Part shown: positions 7,832 through 18,400 of the stretch, piece after piece | How positions within the stretch are numbered: the first letter of the stretch is position 1 | How the letters are laid out: every line of letters begins with the position of its first letter | Source of the DNA: an uncultured Aquimarina sp. | GTDB lineage: Bacteria > Bacteroidota > Bacteroidia > Flavobacteriales > Flavobacteriaceae | Direction of reading: 5' to 3' | NCBI RefSeq assembly: GCF_947492965.1 | Contig: NZ_CANLOZ010000001.1 | Coordinates: 434,001-498,000, forward strand | Length of the DNA: 64,000 bases | Position numbers and translations under genes: made by a program | Notes under the pieces: model-generated | Told to the model about the DNA's origin: nothing | What the model saw: only the letters and a program-made list of their open reading frames with translations | Databases searched by the model: none

Positions 7832-9699
7832 TATTGGTTAATTTTGAAAGGTTCACCACTATAAGGCTTTGCATATTCTTCTTCAAGACTATGAGTTAAA
7901 ACCCAATCTTCTAAATCCGTTCTGGAAATGGTTCCTTTGATATATTTTTCTATCATTAAACTTGCTATCTTACCTGCATATCTTGATCCCCAGTATCCAT
8001 TTTCTATAAATACCGTAAGAGCGATTTTAGGGTTGTCTTTTGGAGCAAATGCTACAAATACAGAGTGATCTGTGAGCTGAGTGCGTTTTCCATTGATAAT
8101 TGTAAAGTTTTCAGCGGTACCAGTTTTACCACAAATTTCTATGTCTTTTATTTGAAGTGCATTGGCAGTACCCTGAACATAAACCTGATGCATTCCTTCT
8201 ATAACAGGTTCAAAATGTTCTTTGTCGATAGTAGTGTATTTTGGTTTGGTAAAGTTTTCTATGTCTATAGGTTGACCATCAACAGCTTTAATGATATGTG
8301 GTGTGTAAAAGTATCCTCGGTTAGCAATTGCAGCGGTCATATTAGCAAGCTGTATTGGTGTTGCCGAAATTTCTCCTTGTCCAATTGCGTTTGATATAGT
8401 TGCCGTAGAGTACCACTTATATTTTGGATAATTATATTTTCTGTTATAGTAATTGGAATTTGGAACCAGTCCTTTGCTACCACTAGACAAGTCATTACCC
8501 AGATAATTACCAAGGCCAAAACTTTTTACGTGTTTTACCCAATTGTCGATGCCTTCTTGTGGAGTATCAAATTTGTTAATGCTTCTAAGGTATACATTGG
8601 CAAAATACGCGTTGCAAGATTGTGCAATTCCTGGTATCATACTTAGTGGACTCGCGTGTGCATGGCAACCAAGTTTAGCTTTTTTTCCATATCTAAAGCC
8701 ATGACTGCAAAAGAAGCTTTCTCTTTGGTCTACAACACCTTCTTGCAAAGCAATTAATGCAGTAATTGCTTTAAATGGAGATCCTGGAGGGTATTCTCCT
8801 TTTACACCTCGATCAAACAAAGGTCTCGAAATAGAATCATAATGTAATCTCGTGTAGTTAGGGGATCTTTTTCGACCTACCAATAATTCTGGTTTATAAT
8901 TCGGTGCCGTAATTAAGGTTAAGATTTCTCCAGTTGAAGGATCTAGAGCTACAATTCCACCACGTTTATTTACCATTAATTTTTGACCATACGCTTGAAG
9001 TTCTTCATCTATAGTAATGGTTAAATCTTTTCCATTAACTGGAAGTGTATCGTATTTACCATTTTTATATGGACCAATATCTCTATTAAAACGATCTTTT
9101 TGAATTCTCTTGATTCCTTTTATTCCTCTTAATTCATTTTCGTATTGTTTTTCTACACCTTGCATTCCAATAAGATCACCAGAAAGATAATAAGGATCTT
9201 TTTTAATTAATCCATCATTTACCTCGGCTATATATCCCAAAACATTGGCTGCATTTTCTGTATGATAATCTCTAAGAGAACGTTTTTGAATATAAAAACC
9301 ATCAAACTTTCGCATTTTTTCTTGTAGGTAAGCATATTCGTCTTTAGTTAGCTGGGGAATAACAACAGAGGGAACTCGAGGCGAATATATTCTAGCTTTT
9401 TTTAATTGTTTGTTGAGCTTTTCTTTAGTGATTTTCAGTATGGAACAAAACTCTAAGGTGTCAAATGGTTTTAGCTCTCTTGGAATTACCATTACATCAT
9501 AAGATGGTTGATTGGTAACCAAAAGTTTGCCATTTCTGTCGTAGATAGCACCTCTTTGAGGGTAGTCATAGAGTACTTTTATGGCATTATCTTCTGATAA
9601 GGCTGCAAACGAGGTATTATAAATTTGCAAATAAAATAACCTTCCGATAAAAACAACACCGGTGGTAATGATTATTAAATAAAGTAATAGTTTTCTCAT
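7831..9699 (-). CDS. mrdA: penicillin-binding protein 2 (elongasome transpeptidase)
   Basis: This class B PBP cross-links side-wall peptidoglycan with RodA. It has an N-terminal membrane anchor (about 4-24), a dimerisation/pedestal domain (about 45-215) and a transpeptidase domain. The catalytic motifs are SPFK at 307-310 (many homologues have STFK), SCN at 361-363 and KTG at about 517. The 622-aa length is typical. The start ATG overlaps the mreD stop by 4 bp, which supports translational coupling. Confidence 0.96.
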   Translation of the reverse strand: MRKLLLYLIIITTGVVFIGRLFYLQIYNTSFAALSEDNAIKVLYDYPQRGAIYDRNGKLLVTNQPSYDVMVIPRELKPFDTLEFCSILKITKEKLNKQLKKARIYSPRVPSVVIPQLTKDEYAYLQEKMRKFDGFYIQKRSLRDYHTENAANVLGYIAEVNDGLIKKDPYYLSGDLIGMQGVEKQYENELRGIKGIKRIQKDRFNRDIGPYKNGKYDTLPVNGKDLTITIDEELQAYGQKLMVNKRGGIVALDPSTGEILTLITAPNYKPELLVGRKRSPNYTRLHYDSISRPLFDRGVKGEYPPGSPFKAITALIALQEGVVDQRESFFCSHGFRYGKKAKLGCHAHASPLSMIPGIAQSCNAYFANVYLRSINKFDTPQEGIDNWVKHVKSFGLGNYLGNDLSSGSKGLVPNSNYYNRKYNYPKYKWYSTATISNAIGQGEISATPIQLANMTAAIANRGYFYTPHIIKAVDGQPIDIENFTKPKYTTIDKEHFEPVIEGMHQVYVQGTANALQIKDIEICGKTGTAENFTIINGKRTQLTDHSVFVAFAPKDNPKIALTVFIENGYWGSRYAGKIASLMIEKYIKGTISRTDLEDWVLTHSLEEEYAKPYSGEPFKINQ

Positions 9700-10202
9700 G
9701 AATCTTTTCTTCTAAACAATACCAAAACAAGCATAATTACAATGATTGAGAATAAACTAGAAAATAACGTTTTTTTTGCAATTAATAGTATATGAGAAAA
9801 GTTAAATATTTCTAATGTAAAAAGTATAATATGATGTATAAAAACCATTAGGGTAACATATGCTAAACGCTGTCCAAAATTCACCTTGCTTAACTTCACA
9901 GTTTGAAATTCGTAGCTTAGCCCAAAAACAGATCTAAGAATAACAGGTCTTAAATATGCTATCGATATGCAAGCGGTAGCGTGTACACCTCCAGAATCTC
10001 CAAATAAATCAATAGTTATTCCCAGAATGAAACTTAACACAAGAAACAAACTTTTATTAATATTAATTGGAGAAAGTAATATGAAAATAATGTATATGTA
10101 AGGGTTGAGGTACCCCCAAAAGTTAATATGATTAAGAATGAAAACCTGAACAAATACCAAGCTTATAAATCTACCTATATATAATGGAATATTATTATTC
10201 AT
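9696..10202 (-). CDS. mreD: rod shape-determining protein MreD
   Basis: A 168-aa polytopic membrane protein with five to six helices. It is identified by size, hydrophobic profile and position between mreC and mrdA; MreD sequences diverge strongly. It overlaps mreC by 8 bp and mrdA by 4 bp. It helps organise the MreB-MreC-PBP2-RodA complex in the inner membrane. Confidence 0.9.
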   Translation of the reverse strand: MNNNIPLYIGRFISLVFVQVFILNHINFWGYLNPYIYIIFILLSPININKSLFLVLSFILGITIDLFGDSGGVHATACISIAYLRPVILRSVFGLSYEFQTVKLSKVNFGQRLAYVTLMVFIHHIILFTLEIFNFSHILLIAKKTLFSSLFSIIVIMLVLVLFRRKDS

Positions 10203-11022
10203 TAGTTTTAGGGTTTTCTAACAATCTCACTTCGGCGGTATCATTACTTTTAATAGTGTAAACAAAACCAATGTCCGTCATGTCATTAAATAGCAGAACA
10301 TCTATTAGAAAATAACTTTGGTTTTTGTCTAATTCATAATTGAGGATCGTTCCGATACCAATTCCACGTGGGAATATGGTTGAACGACCGTTCGTAATAA
10401 TAGTGTCCCCTTTTTTTAGTACTGCTTGTCTTGGTACGGTTTCTAATTGCACAATATTTGGATCTTTACCATTCCATACTAATGATCCGTATTGATTAGA
10501 TTTTTTTAGACCAGCGTTAATTCTAGAATTACTATTTAGTATAGAAATAACTCTACTATAATTGGTAGAAGTGTTTTCTACGATTCCTATAATTCCTTTA
10601 TCGGTAATGACTCCCATATCTGGTTCAATCCCATCTTTTTCACCTTTATTAATAAGGATGTAATTATCAATTTTACTGTAGTCATTTTTATAAACATTTC
10701 CTTTTATAAAATGATACGGTTTATCAAAGGAAGTAGTGTCGGTGTACTTAGTCTGAATGGTATCTGTAGTGAAAAAACTTAATTGATTACGTAATAGTTT
10801 GTTTTCTTCTAATAGTCGTTCGTTTTCGCTTTTTAGCCCAAAATAATTACTTATAGAGTATCTCCATCCATAAACTCCACCAGATAGAAAATTCGTGGAA
10901 CTTATGAACTTGCTTTTGTGATAACTATGCGATTGAATGGTAAGAACAAGAGATATAAATAATAACAGCAGGAATAATAAGAAGTTCTTATTCCGTATTA
11001 AAAAATTAATAATTTGCTGCAT
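10195..11022 (-). CDS. mreC: rod shape-determining protein MreC
   Basis: A 275-aa bitopic membrane protein with one N-terminal helix (about 12-30), a short coiled coil (SENERLLEENKLLRNQL) and a periplasmic double beta-barrel (about 100-270). It links MreB filaments to PBP2. It starts 142 bp after mreB and overlaps mreD. Confidence 0.94.
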   Translation of the reverse strand: MQQIINFLIRNKNFLLFLLLLFISLVLTIQSHSYHKSKFISSTNFLSGGVYGWRYSISNYFGLKSENERLLEENKLLRNQLSFFTTDTIQTKYTDTTSFDKPYHFIKGNVYKNDYSKIDNYILINKGEKDGIEPDMGVITDKGIIGIVENTSTNYSRVISILNSNSRINAGLKKSNQYGSLVWNGKDPNIVQLETVPRQAVLKKGDTIITNGRSTIFPRGIGIGTILNYELDKNQSYFLIDVLLFNDMTDIGFVYTIKSNDTAEVRLLENPKTNE

Positions 11023-11164
11023 ATGTTATCGAGATACTAAAATTTTATCTATAGTAAAAACAATCGCTCATACCACGTTATGAAAACAAGTATGAATGAT
11101 CAAAGCAGAATAACGTAAAAATTACTTTTTAGGTATATTCTAATTTGTTTTTTCTAAAAAAATA

Positions 11165-12193
11165 TTATTTAATCAATACACTTTTGTAACGATTGATATT
11201 TTTTAGGGTAATACCTGTTCCTCTTACCACTGCTCTAAGCGGGTCTTCGGCAATATAAACAGGCAAATCGGTTTTTTGAGATAATCTTTTGTCTAAGCCT
11301 CTTAGCATGGAACCTCCACCAGCAAGATAAATTCCTGTGTTATAAATATCCGCAGCAAGCTCTGGAGGAGTTTGCGATAATGTTTCCATTACAGCATCTT
11401 CAATTCTAAGAATTGATTTGTCCAACGCTTTTGCTATTTCACGAAATGAAATTTGAACTTGTTTTGGTTTTCCGGTAAGAAGATCACGTCCTTGAACGTT
11501 CATTTCCTCTGGAGGTAATTCTAAATCTTCTGTAGCTGCTCCAATTTGGATTTTTATTTTTTCTGCAGTGCGTTCTCCGACATATAAGTTATGTTGAGTT
11601 CGCATATAGTAGATGATATCGTTAGTAAATACATCACCTGCAATTTTTACTGATTTGTCACAAACAATTCCACCTAATGCAATAACCGCAATTTCAGTAG
11701 TACCACCACCTATATCTACAATCATATTTCCTTTAGGTTGCATGATATCCACACCAATACCAATGGCAGCTGCCATTGGTTCGTGGATTAGATAGACTTC
11801 TTTACCATTTACACGTTCAGCACTTTCTTTTACTGCTCGCATTTCTACTTCGGTAATACCAGATGGAATACAGATAACCATTCTAAGAGCAGGAGTGAAG
11901 ATTTTTTTCTTCAAAGCAGGAATATCTTTAATAAACATGCTTATCATCTTTTCACTAGCATCAAAATCTGCGATCACTCCGTCTTTTAGAGGTCTTATCG
12001 TTTTTATGTTTTCATGTGTTTTTCCTTGCATCATCGCGGCTTCTTTTCCAGCGGCGATTATTTTTCCAGACATGATATCTCTGGCAACAATGGATGGACT
12101 ATCTACCACCACTTTGTCGTTATGAATAACTAAGGTATTTGCGGTACCTAAATCTATAGCAATTTCTTCAGTAAAGAAGTCGAAAAATCCCAT
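11165..12193 (-). CDS. mreB: actin-like cytoskeletal protein MreB
   Basis: A 342-aa actin-fold ATPase that guides side-wall synthesis. Phosphate-binding motifs are visible: EIAIDLGTANTLV at the N-terminus, MIVDIGGGTTEIAV in the middle and YLAGGGSMLRGLDK near the C-terminus. It begins 43 bp after purH, so transcription probably reads through from purH. Confidence 0.97.
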   Translation of the reverse strand: MGFFDFFTEEIAIDLGTANTLVIHNDKVVVDSPSIVARDIMSGKIIAAGKEAAMMQGKTHENIKTIRPLKDGVIADFDASEKMISMFIKDIPALKKKIFTPALRMVICIPSGITEVEMRAVKESAERVNGKEVYLIHEPMAAAIGIGVDIMQPKGNMIVDIGGGTTEIAVIALGGIVCDKSVKIAGDVFTNDIIYYMRTQHNLYVGERTAEKIKIQIGAATEDLELPPEEMNVQGRDLLTGKPKQVQISFREIAKALDKSILRIEDAVMETLSQTPPELAADIYNTGIYLAGGGSMLRGLDKRLSQKTDLPVYIAEDPLRAVVRGTGITLKNINRYKSVLIK

Positions 12194-12236
12194 ATAAAAC
12201 AGTAAAAAGGGTTAGAGTTGAGTAAATGTACTAAAA

Positions 12237-13769
12237 TTAATGTTTAAAATGACGTGTTCCGGTCATTACCATAGCAATTCCGTTTTCATCGCAGTAATCA
12301 ATACTTAATTGGTCTTTTATAGAACCTCCTGGTTGTATAACTGCCTTGATTCCTGCTTTGTCTGCAAGCTCTACACAGTCAGGAAATGGGAAAAAGGCAT
12401 CACTGGCCATTACAGCGCCATTAAGATCAAAATTAAATGAATTTGCTTTTTCTACAGATTGTTTCAATGCATCTACACGAGAAGTTTGTCCTGTTCCACT
12501 AGCTAAAAGTTGTTTGCCTTTAGTGAAAACAATTGTATTAGATTTTGTGTGCTTACATATTTTTGAAGCAAATAAGAGATCTTCTACTTGTTCATCGGTA
12601 GGAGCTACTTTGGTAACCGTATTTAAATCTTCCTGAGCATCCGTTTTTAAATCTTTGTCCTGCACTAAAGCTCCGTTTAAACAAGAGCGTACCTGAGTTT
12701 GTGGAAGCTCTATGTCTTTTTGAATTAAAATAATTCTATTTTTCTTTCCTTTTAATATTTCAATAGCTTCATCACTGTAAGAAGGAGCGATTACCACTTC
12801 GCAAAATAGTTTGTGAATTTCTTCAGCTGTTGGAACATCTATTTCTGAATTACTTATTAATATCCCTCCAAAAGCTGAAACCGGATCACCAGCTAATGCA
12901 TCTACATAAGCTTGATGTATTGTCGAACGTTGTGCTAAACCACAAGCGTTATTGTGTTTAAGGATTGCAAATGTTGGGTCTTCTCCTTTAAATTCATTCA
13001 TTAGGTTAACCGCAGCATCTACATCTAATAAATTATTGTATGATAATTCTTTTCCATGCAATTTATCAAACATTGCATCGAAATCTCCAAAGAAAAATCC
13101 TTTTTGATGAGGGTTTTCTCCATAGCGAAGTGTCTTACCTTTAGTTTCACTAATTTTTAAAGAAGCAATCTCATGATCGTTATTAAAATAATTAAAAATT
13201 GCGCTATCATAATGGGAAGAAACATTAAACGCTTTTGCTGCAAATCGTTTACGATCTTCTAAAGAGATACTTCCATTTCTTTCAGAAATGATTTCTAAGA
13301 ATTCTGCATAATCTTCCACAGAAGCTACGCAAGTAACATCAGCAAAGTTTTTAGCAGCAGCTCTAATCAAAGAAATACCTCCTATATCAATTTTTTCAAT
13401 AATATCTTGTTGTGATGCTCCAGAAGCAACTGTTTTTTCAAAAGGGTATAAATCAACTATTACGATATCGATCTGTGGAATTTCATATTGCTCAAGTTCA
13501 GCTACATCACTATCATTATTCTGACGGTTTAGTATACCTCCAAAAACTTTGGGGTGTAATGTTTTAACTCTTCCACCAAGAATTGAAGGGTAAGAAGTAA
13601 CATCTTCCACAGGAATTACATCTACTCCTTGTTCTTTTATAAATTTTTCAGTTCCACCAGTGGAATAAATACTAATTCCAAGTTCATCTAATTTTTTAAC
13701 GATTGGTGCTAATCCTTCTTTACTAAATACAGAAATTAAAGCAGATTTAGCCGTTTTTGTTGTGCTCAT
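12237..13769 (-). CDS. purH: bifunctional AICAR formyltransferase / IMP cyclohydrolase
   Basis: This enzyme catalyses the last two steps of de novo purine synthesis: formylation of AICAR and ring closure to IMP. The N-terminal MGS-like domain covers about 1-150 (ALISVFSKEGLAPIVKKL, STGGTEKFI). The AICARFT domain follows, with the motif LKHNNACGLA at about residue 270 and the C-terminal GGSIKDQLSIDYCDENGI. At 510 aa it is full length. It heads the mre-mrd block, a usual order in Flavobacteriia. Confidence 0.97.
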   Translation of the reverse strand: MSTTKTAKSALISVFSKEGLAPIVKKLDELGISIYSTGGTEKFIKEQGVDVIPVEDVTSYPSILGGRVKTLHPKVFGGILNRQNNDSDVAELEQYEIPQIDIVIVDLYPFEKTVASGASQQDIIEKIDIGGISLIRAAAKNFADVTCVASVEDYAEFLEIISERNGSISLEDRKRFAAKAFNVSSHYDSAIFNYFNNDHEIASLKISETKGKTLRYGENPHQKGFFFGDFDAMFDKLHGKELSYNNLLDVDAAVNLMNEFKGEDPTFAILKHNNACGLAQRSTIHQAYVDALAGDPVSAFGGILISNSEIDVPTAEEIHKLFCEVVIAPSYSDEAIEILKGKKNRIILIQKDIELPQTQVRSCLNGALVQDKDLKTDAQEDLNTVTKVAPTDEQVEDLLFASKICKHTKSNTIVFTKGKQLLASGTGQTSRVDALKQSVEKANSFNFDLNGAVMASDAFFPFPDCVELADKAGIKAVIQPGGSIKDQLSIDYCDENGIAMVMTGTRHFKH

Positions 13770-13792
13770 AACAATGTTTAGTTGATAAAACG

Positions 13793-13824
13793 CAAAAGTA
13801 GCAATTTAGTTGCCAATTAGACAA
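13793..13824 (-). promoter_or_regulatory. Bacteroidota-type promoter for purH-mre operon
   Basis: On the minus strand the -7 element TACTTTTG (13793-13800) matches TAnnTTTG exactly. A -33 TTG lies at 13822-13824, 21 bp upstream. The element ends 23 bp before the purH start, leaving a short leader. Confidence 0.6.
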
Positions 13825-13908
13825 CCCATTGTTAGTAATTGTTTTAGATATTTTGTAACAAAATTATTAAGAAAACGTCCTATCTTTATATTGTTCAAAA
13901 ATTAGCAC

Positions 13909-15162
13909 ATGCTTATCTATCTACGAGTACTTAAGGAAAGTTTTAATTTTGCTATTAATGCATTAAAAAACAATAAGTTAAGAACATTTCTTTCTTTACT
14001 GGGAGTTACCATTGGGATATTCTCTATTATTGGAGTATTAGCTGCAGTAGATTCTTTAGAAAAAGAAATAAAAGGCAGTATCAGCTCTTTGGATAATAGT
14101 ACAATTTATCTTACCAGAGTTTCTTTTGGTCCTACGGATGTTCCGGATTGGAAAAGAGAACAATTTCCGGATGTTACATTTGAAGAGTATCAGCTTATAA
14201 AAAGAAGTATGCCTGATTTGAAAGCAGTAAGTTTTTTACTAAATGTTGGGCAAGAAACCTTAAAATATAATGATAAAAGTATTAGTAATGTAAGTATGGC
14301 TCCAGTTACTAATGATTATTACGATATAGAGGAACTACAAGTGGTAAAAGGAAGGTTTTTTAATGAACAAGAATCTGTTGGTGGAGCACCAGTGGTAGTG
14401 ATTGGTGATGAGATTGCAAAAAGTTTATTTGGAGATGGTGATCCTATTGGAAAGAAAATCCGTGTATATGGTAGAAAGTTTACAGTAATAGGTGTTCTTA
14501 AAAAAGAAGGTAGTGGTCTTTTTGGAGACTCTAAAGATACAGCAGCAATACTTCCCGTTAATTTAGTAAGAAGAATCTATGGAGATAATAATAAGTTTAC
14601 ATTTCCTATGATTATTATGAAACCAGAATCTGGAATTGATATTCCGGAATTTGTGTCTACTTTAAAACAAAAAATGCGTTCGTATCGAGGTTTAAAACCA
14701 GACGATATAGATGATTTTTTTGTAAATCAATTGCAGGGATTTACTGATTTTATTGATAATATTACAGGTACTATGTCTAAAATTGGAGGTTTCATAGGAA
14801 TGTTTTCTCTTTTAGTGGGTGGTTTCGGAATTGCAAATATCATGTTTGTAAGTGTGAAAGAAAGAACTAATCTAATCGGTATTCAGAAAGCATTAGGAGC
14901 GAAGAAAAAGTTTATATTACTTCAGTTTTTATTTGAAGCTGTTATTCTGGCAATTTTTGGTGGATTAATAGGATTGGTATTGGTATGGTTAATTTCAAAA
15001 GGAGCCTCTCAGTTTACAGGGGATTTTGAGTTTATTCTTTCATCTTCCAATATGTTTTGGGGTATGTTCTGGTCAACATTGATTGGGTTAATAGCAGGAA
15101 TTTTTCCAGCATGGATGGCTGCAAGATTAGATCCTGTAGAAGCTATTAGAACCGGAATGTAG
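13909..15162 (+). CDS. ABC transporter permease, MacB/FtsX type
   Basis: A 417-aa protein with one N-terminal helix (about 24-45), a MacB periplasmic core domain (about 47-260) and three C-terminal helices of the FtsX domain. The FtsX core contains GIANIMFVSVKERTNLIGIQKALGAK. This mechanotransmission architecture serves in lipoprotein release or in macrolide and peptide efflux. Its ATPase partner is not adjacent. The final DPVEAIRTGM tail is typical. The ATG at 13909 lies directly after an AT-rich leader. Confidence 0.9.
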   Translation: MLIYLRVLKESFNFAINALKNNKLRTFLSLLGVTIGIFSIIGVLAAVDSLEKEIKGSISSLDNSTIYLTRVSFGPTDVPDWKREQFPDVTFEEYQLIKRSMPDLKAVSFLLNVGQETLKYNDKSISNVSMAPVTNDYYDIEELQVVKGRFFNEQESVGGAPVVVIGDEIAKSLFGDGDPIGKKIRVYGRKFTVIGVLKKEGSGLFGDSKDTAAILPVNLVRRIYGDNNKFTFPMIIMKPESGIDIPEFVSTLKQKMRSYRGLKPDDIDDFFVNQLQGFTDFIDNITGTMSKIGGFIGMFSLLVGGFGIANIMFVSVKERTNLIGIQKALGAKKKFILLQFLFEAVILAIFGGLIGLVLVWLISKGASQFTGDFEFILSSSNMFWGMFWSTLIGLIAGIFPAWMAARLDPVEAIRTGM

Positions 15163-15176
15163 TATTTGAATCATTG

Positions 15177-15308
15177 TTACATGAATCGAAATAATAGATA
15201 GATATTCATACCTAAAGCAATTAATATAAGTATTAGTACGGCGATTGGAATTACTTTCATCATCTTCTTATCTTTCTTTGTATTTGGGGTTATTACATTT
15301 GTCGTCAT
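15177..15308 (-). CDS. 43-aa single-pass membrane protein
   Basis: On the minus strand an ATG at 15308 opens 43 codons. A Lys-rich cytoplasmic N-terminus (TKKDKKMMK) is followed by one strongly hydrophobic helix (IPIAVLILILIALGMNIYLL) and a short RFM tail. Such small inner-membrane proteins are frequent in Flavobacteriia. It sits alone between two convergent genes. I do not recognise a family; coding status rests on the composition. Confidence 0.5.
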   Translation of the reverse strand: MTTNVITPNTKKDKKMMKVIPIAVLILILIALGMNIYLLFRFM

Positions 15309-15371
15309 GGAGGCAAAGATATAATGAATTGATGTCGACGGAAATAGGTGAAAATACTTGATTATGAAAAT

Positions 15372-15399
15372 AAAAGGTCGAGATTAATCTCGACCTTTA
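15372..15399. terminator. intrinsic terminator, bidirectional
   Basis: A 20-bp perfect palindrome GGTCGAGATTAATCTCGACC is flanked by AAAA and TTTA. It lies just after the stop of the adhesin gene on the minus strand. Confidence 0.85.
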
Positions 15400-15424
15400 T
15401 ATTTAATGAGGTTTTATTAGAAAA

Positions 15425-18400
15425 CTATTCTTTAATTATTCGCTTAGTAGTAGAACCAGTTTCGGAATATATAGTTATTAAATATAAACCAGAAGGTATG
15501 GATGTGATATCTATAGTGTTTATAATATCATTTTTATTTAGTTGTTGAGAAACAATTATTTTACCTCTAACATCAAAAATTTCTACATTTTTTAAGGCTA
15601 CATTAGTTACTCTTGGTATATAAATAACGTTTTTAGAGGGTACAGGATAAATGTTTAATTCCATTTCAAGTATCTCGTCATCAGTGTTTAATAGATTGTC
15701 AAATATAATAGTAAATTGAGAAGCTATTATGTTTCCATTACCTGCTCCATCCGTAGCAACATCTGCAGCGATATCAACTGTAACTGTACCATTTGCAATA
15801 GGAGTAATATCAAAAGTGTAGGTGTCTCCAGATCCAGTAAAATTAGTGGCATTTCCATTTCCTGTAGTTACATCGTTAATATCAAATCCTGTAACAGATT
15901 CACTAAAAGTAACGGTAACCGGAATAGGGTTGGCTCCTGTAGGTCCAGGACTTTCAGTTGATGTAATGATAACTGTTGGTGCTGGGTCAATAATAGTTAC
16001 GCTTATATCAGATGAGTTCGGGCAAGTTCCTACAGTGGTATAAGTTACTGTATATGTGTTTGGTGTGGAAGCGGATACATCAATTTCTCCTGTAGAACTG
16101 TTTAGAGTTAAACCTGTTGTGGAAGAAAAGCTACCTCCAGTTACACCGGTAATTGTTGGAGTAGGGTCAGCATCAGTAGTTAGATAAGAAGCAGCAGAGT
16201 AGCTAAAGGATGCATCATCCAGCGCATTAATAGTTACGGAAGTATTCGATGAGTTCGGACAAGTTCCTGCGGTGGTATAAGTTACCGAGTATGTATTAGG
16301 AGTAGATGCTGATACATCGATTTGTCCAGTGGTAGTATTGATGCTTAAACCAGCTGTAGAAGAGAATGTTCCACCCGTAAGTCCAGTAATTGTTGGAGTA
16401 GGATCCGCATCATCTACACAATAAGTGCTTGTACTATAATTAAAAGATGGATCATCCAACGCATTAATAGTTACGGAAGTATTCGATGAGTTCGGACAAG
16501 TTCCCGCAGTGGTATAAGTTACCGTATATGTATTCGGAGTTGAAGCGGATACATCGATTTGTCCGGTAGTGGTATTGATGCTTAAACCCGCTGTAGAAGA
16601 GAATGTTCCACCTGTAAGTCCAGTAATTGTTGGAGTAGGATCCGCATCATCTACACAGTAAGCACTTACATTATAATTAAAAGACGGATCATCCAGAGCA
16701 TTGATAGTTACCGATGCATTCGATGAGTTTGGGCAAGTTCCTGCGGTGGTATAAGTTACCGTATATGTATTTGGAGTTGAAGCTGAAACATCGATTTGTC
16801 CAGTAGAGGTATTGATACTTAAACCAGCTGTGGAAGAGAATGTTCCACCCGTAAGTCCAGTAATTGTTGGAGTAGGATCCGCATCATCTACACAATAAGT
16901 GCTTGTACTATAATTAAAAGATGGATCATCCAACGCATTGATAGTTACAGAAGCATTCGATGAGTTCGGACAAGTTCCTGCGGTGGTATAAGTTACCGAG
17001 TATGTATTAGGAGTAGATGCTGATACATCGATTTGTCCAGTAGTGGTATTGATACTTAAACCCGCTGTAGAAGAGAATGTTCCACCCGTAAGTCCAGTAA
17101 TTGTTGGAGTAGGATCCGCATCATCTACACAATAAGCACTTGCACTATAATTAAAAGACGGATCATCCAGTGCATTGATAGTTACAGAAGCATTCGATGA
17201 GTTCGGACAAGTTCCTGCGGTGGTATAAGTTACTGTATATGTATTTGGAGTTGAAGCCGAAACATCAATCTGTCCAGTAGAGGTATTGATACTTAAACCC
17301 GCTGTGGAAGAGAATGTTCCACCCGTAAGTCCAGTAATTGTTGGAGTAGGATCCGCATCATCCACGCAATAAGTACTTGAGCTATAATTAAAAGACGGAT
17401 CATCCAGCGCATTGATAGTTACAGAAGCATTCGATGAGTTCGGACAAGTTCCAGCAGTTGTATAAGTTACCGTATATGTATTAGGTGTAGAAGCAGACAC
17501 ATCGATTTGTCCAGTAGAGGTATTGATACTTAAACCCGCTGTGGAAGAGAATGTTCCACCGGTAAGTCCGGTAATTGTTGGAGTAGGATCCGCATCATCC
17601 ACACAATAAGCGCTTGAGCTATAATTAAAAGACGGATCATCCAGCGCATTGATAGTTACTGATGCATTAGACGAATTCGGACAAGTTCCTGCGGTGGTAT
17701 AAGTTACCGTATATGTATTAGGTGTAGAAGCCGAAACATCGATTTGTCCAGTAGCAGTATTGATACTTAAACCAGCTGTGGAAGAGAATGTGCCACCCGT
17801 AAGTCCAGTAATTGTTGGAGTAGGATCCGCATCATCCACACAATAGGCACTTGCACTATAATTAAAGGATGCATCGTCAAGATTATTCACTGTAACGGAA
17901 ACAGAGCCACAAGATCCTGGTGTTATACAACCACCTTCTCCTCTGATAAAGTAAGTTGTGGATGGTCCTGAAGGAGTCACTACGATGGAAGAGGTAGCCG
18001 TTGTGCCTACTTGTGTTCCTCCACAAGAACCAGTGTAGACTACCCATTGAGTAGCATCGTTTAAACTTCCGGTGATATTTAATGTTGTTGTACTGCCATT
18101 ACAAACCGCAGTTGGTGAAGCAACTATTGTGGGTACGTCGGGATTTGTACAGGCTGAAAGTGATGTGAAATCACAAAGAGGAGAAGATTGGGTATATGGA
18201 TTATCATTGTCAGTTTCCCAATTAGAGCTTGTGTTTAATAAAGTTCTTAAAGTAGCAACATCTGTAAAATTAGAACAATTTGCTAAACTCAATCTTGCAT
18301 TATCTACTTCTGGGGATATAGAAATAGAGTTTGTTCCATCAGTAAAAACAGAAGGTTGTGCAGATGTAGTAGTTGTTGCTCCATCCGCATCCCATCCGCC

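Noticed and set aside
15985-17881. Regularly spaced repeats as a possible CRISPR array
   Set aside because: Units are 237 bp, in frame, and encode a conserved protein module without unique spacers.
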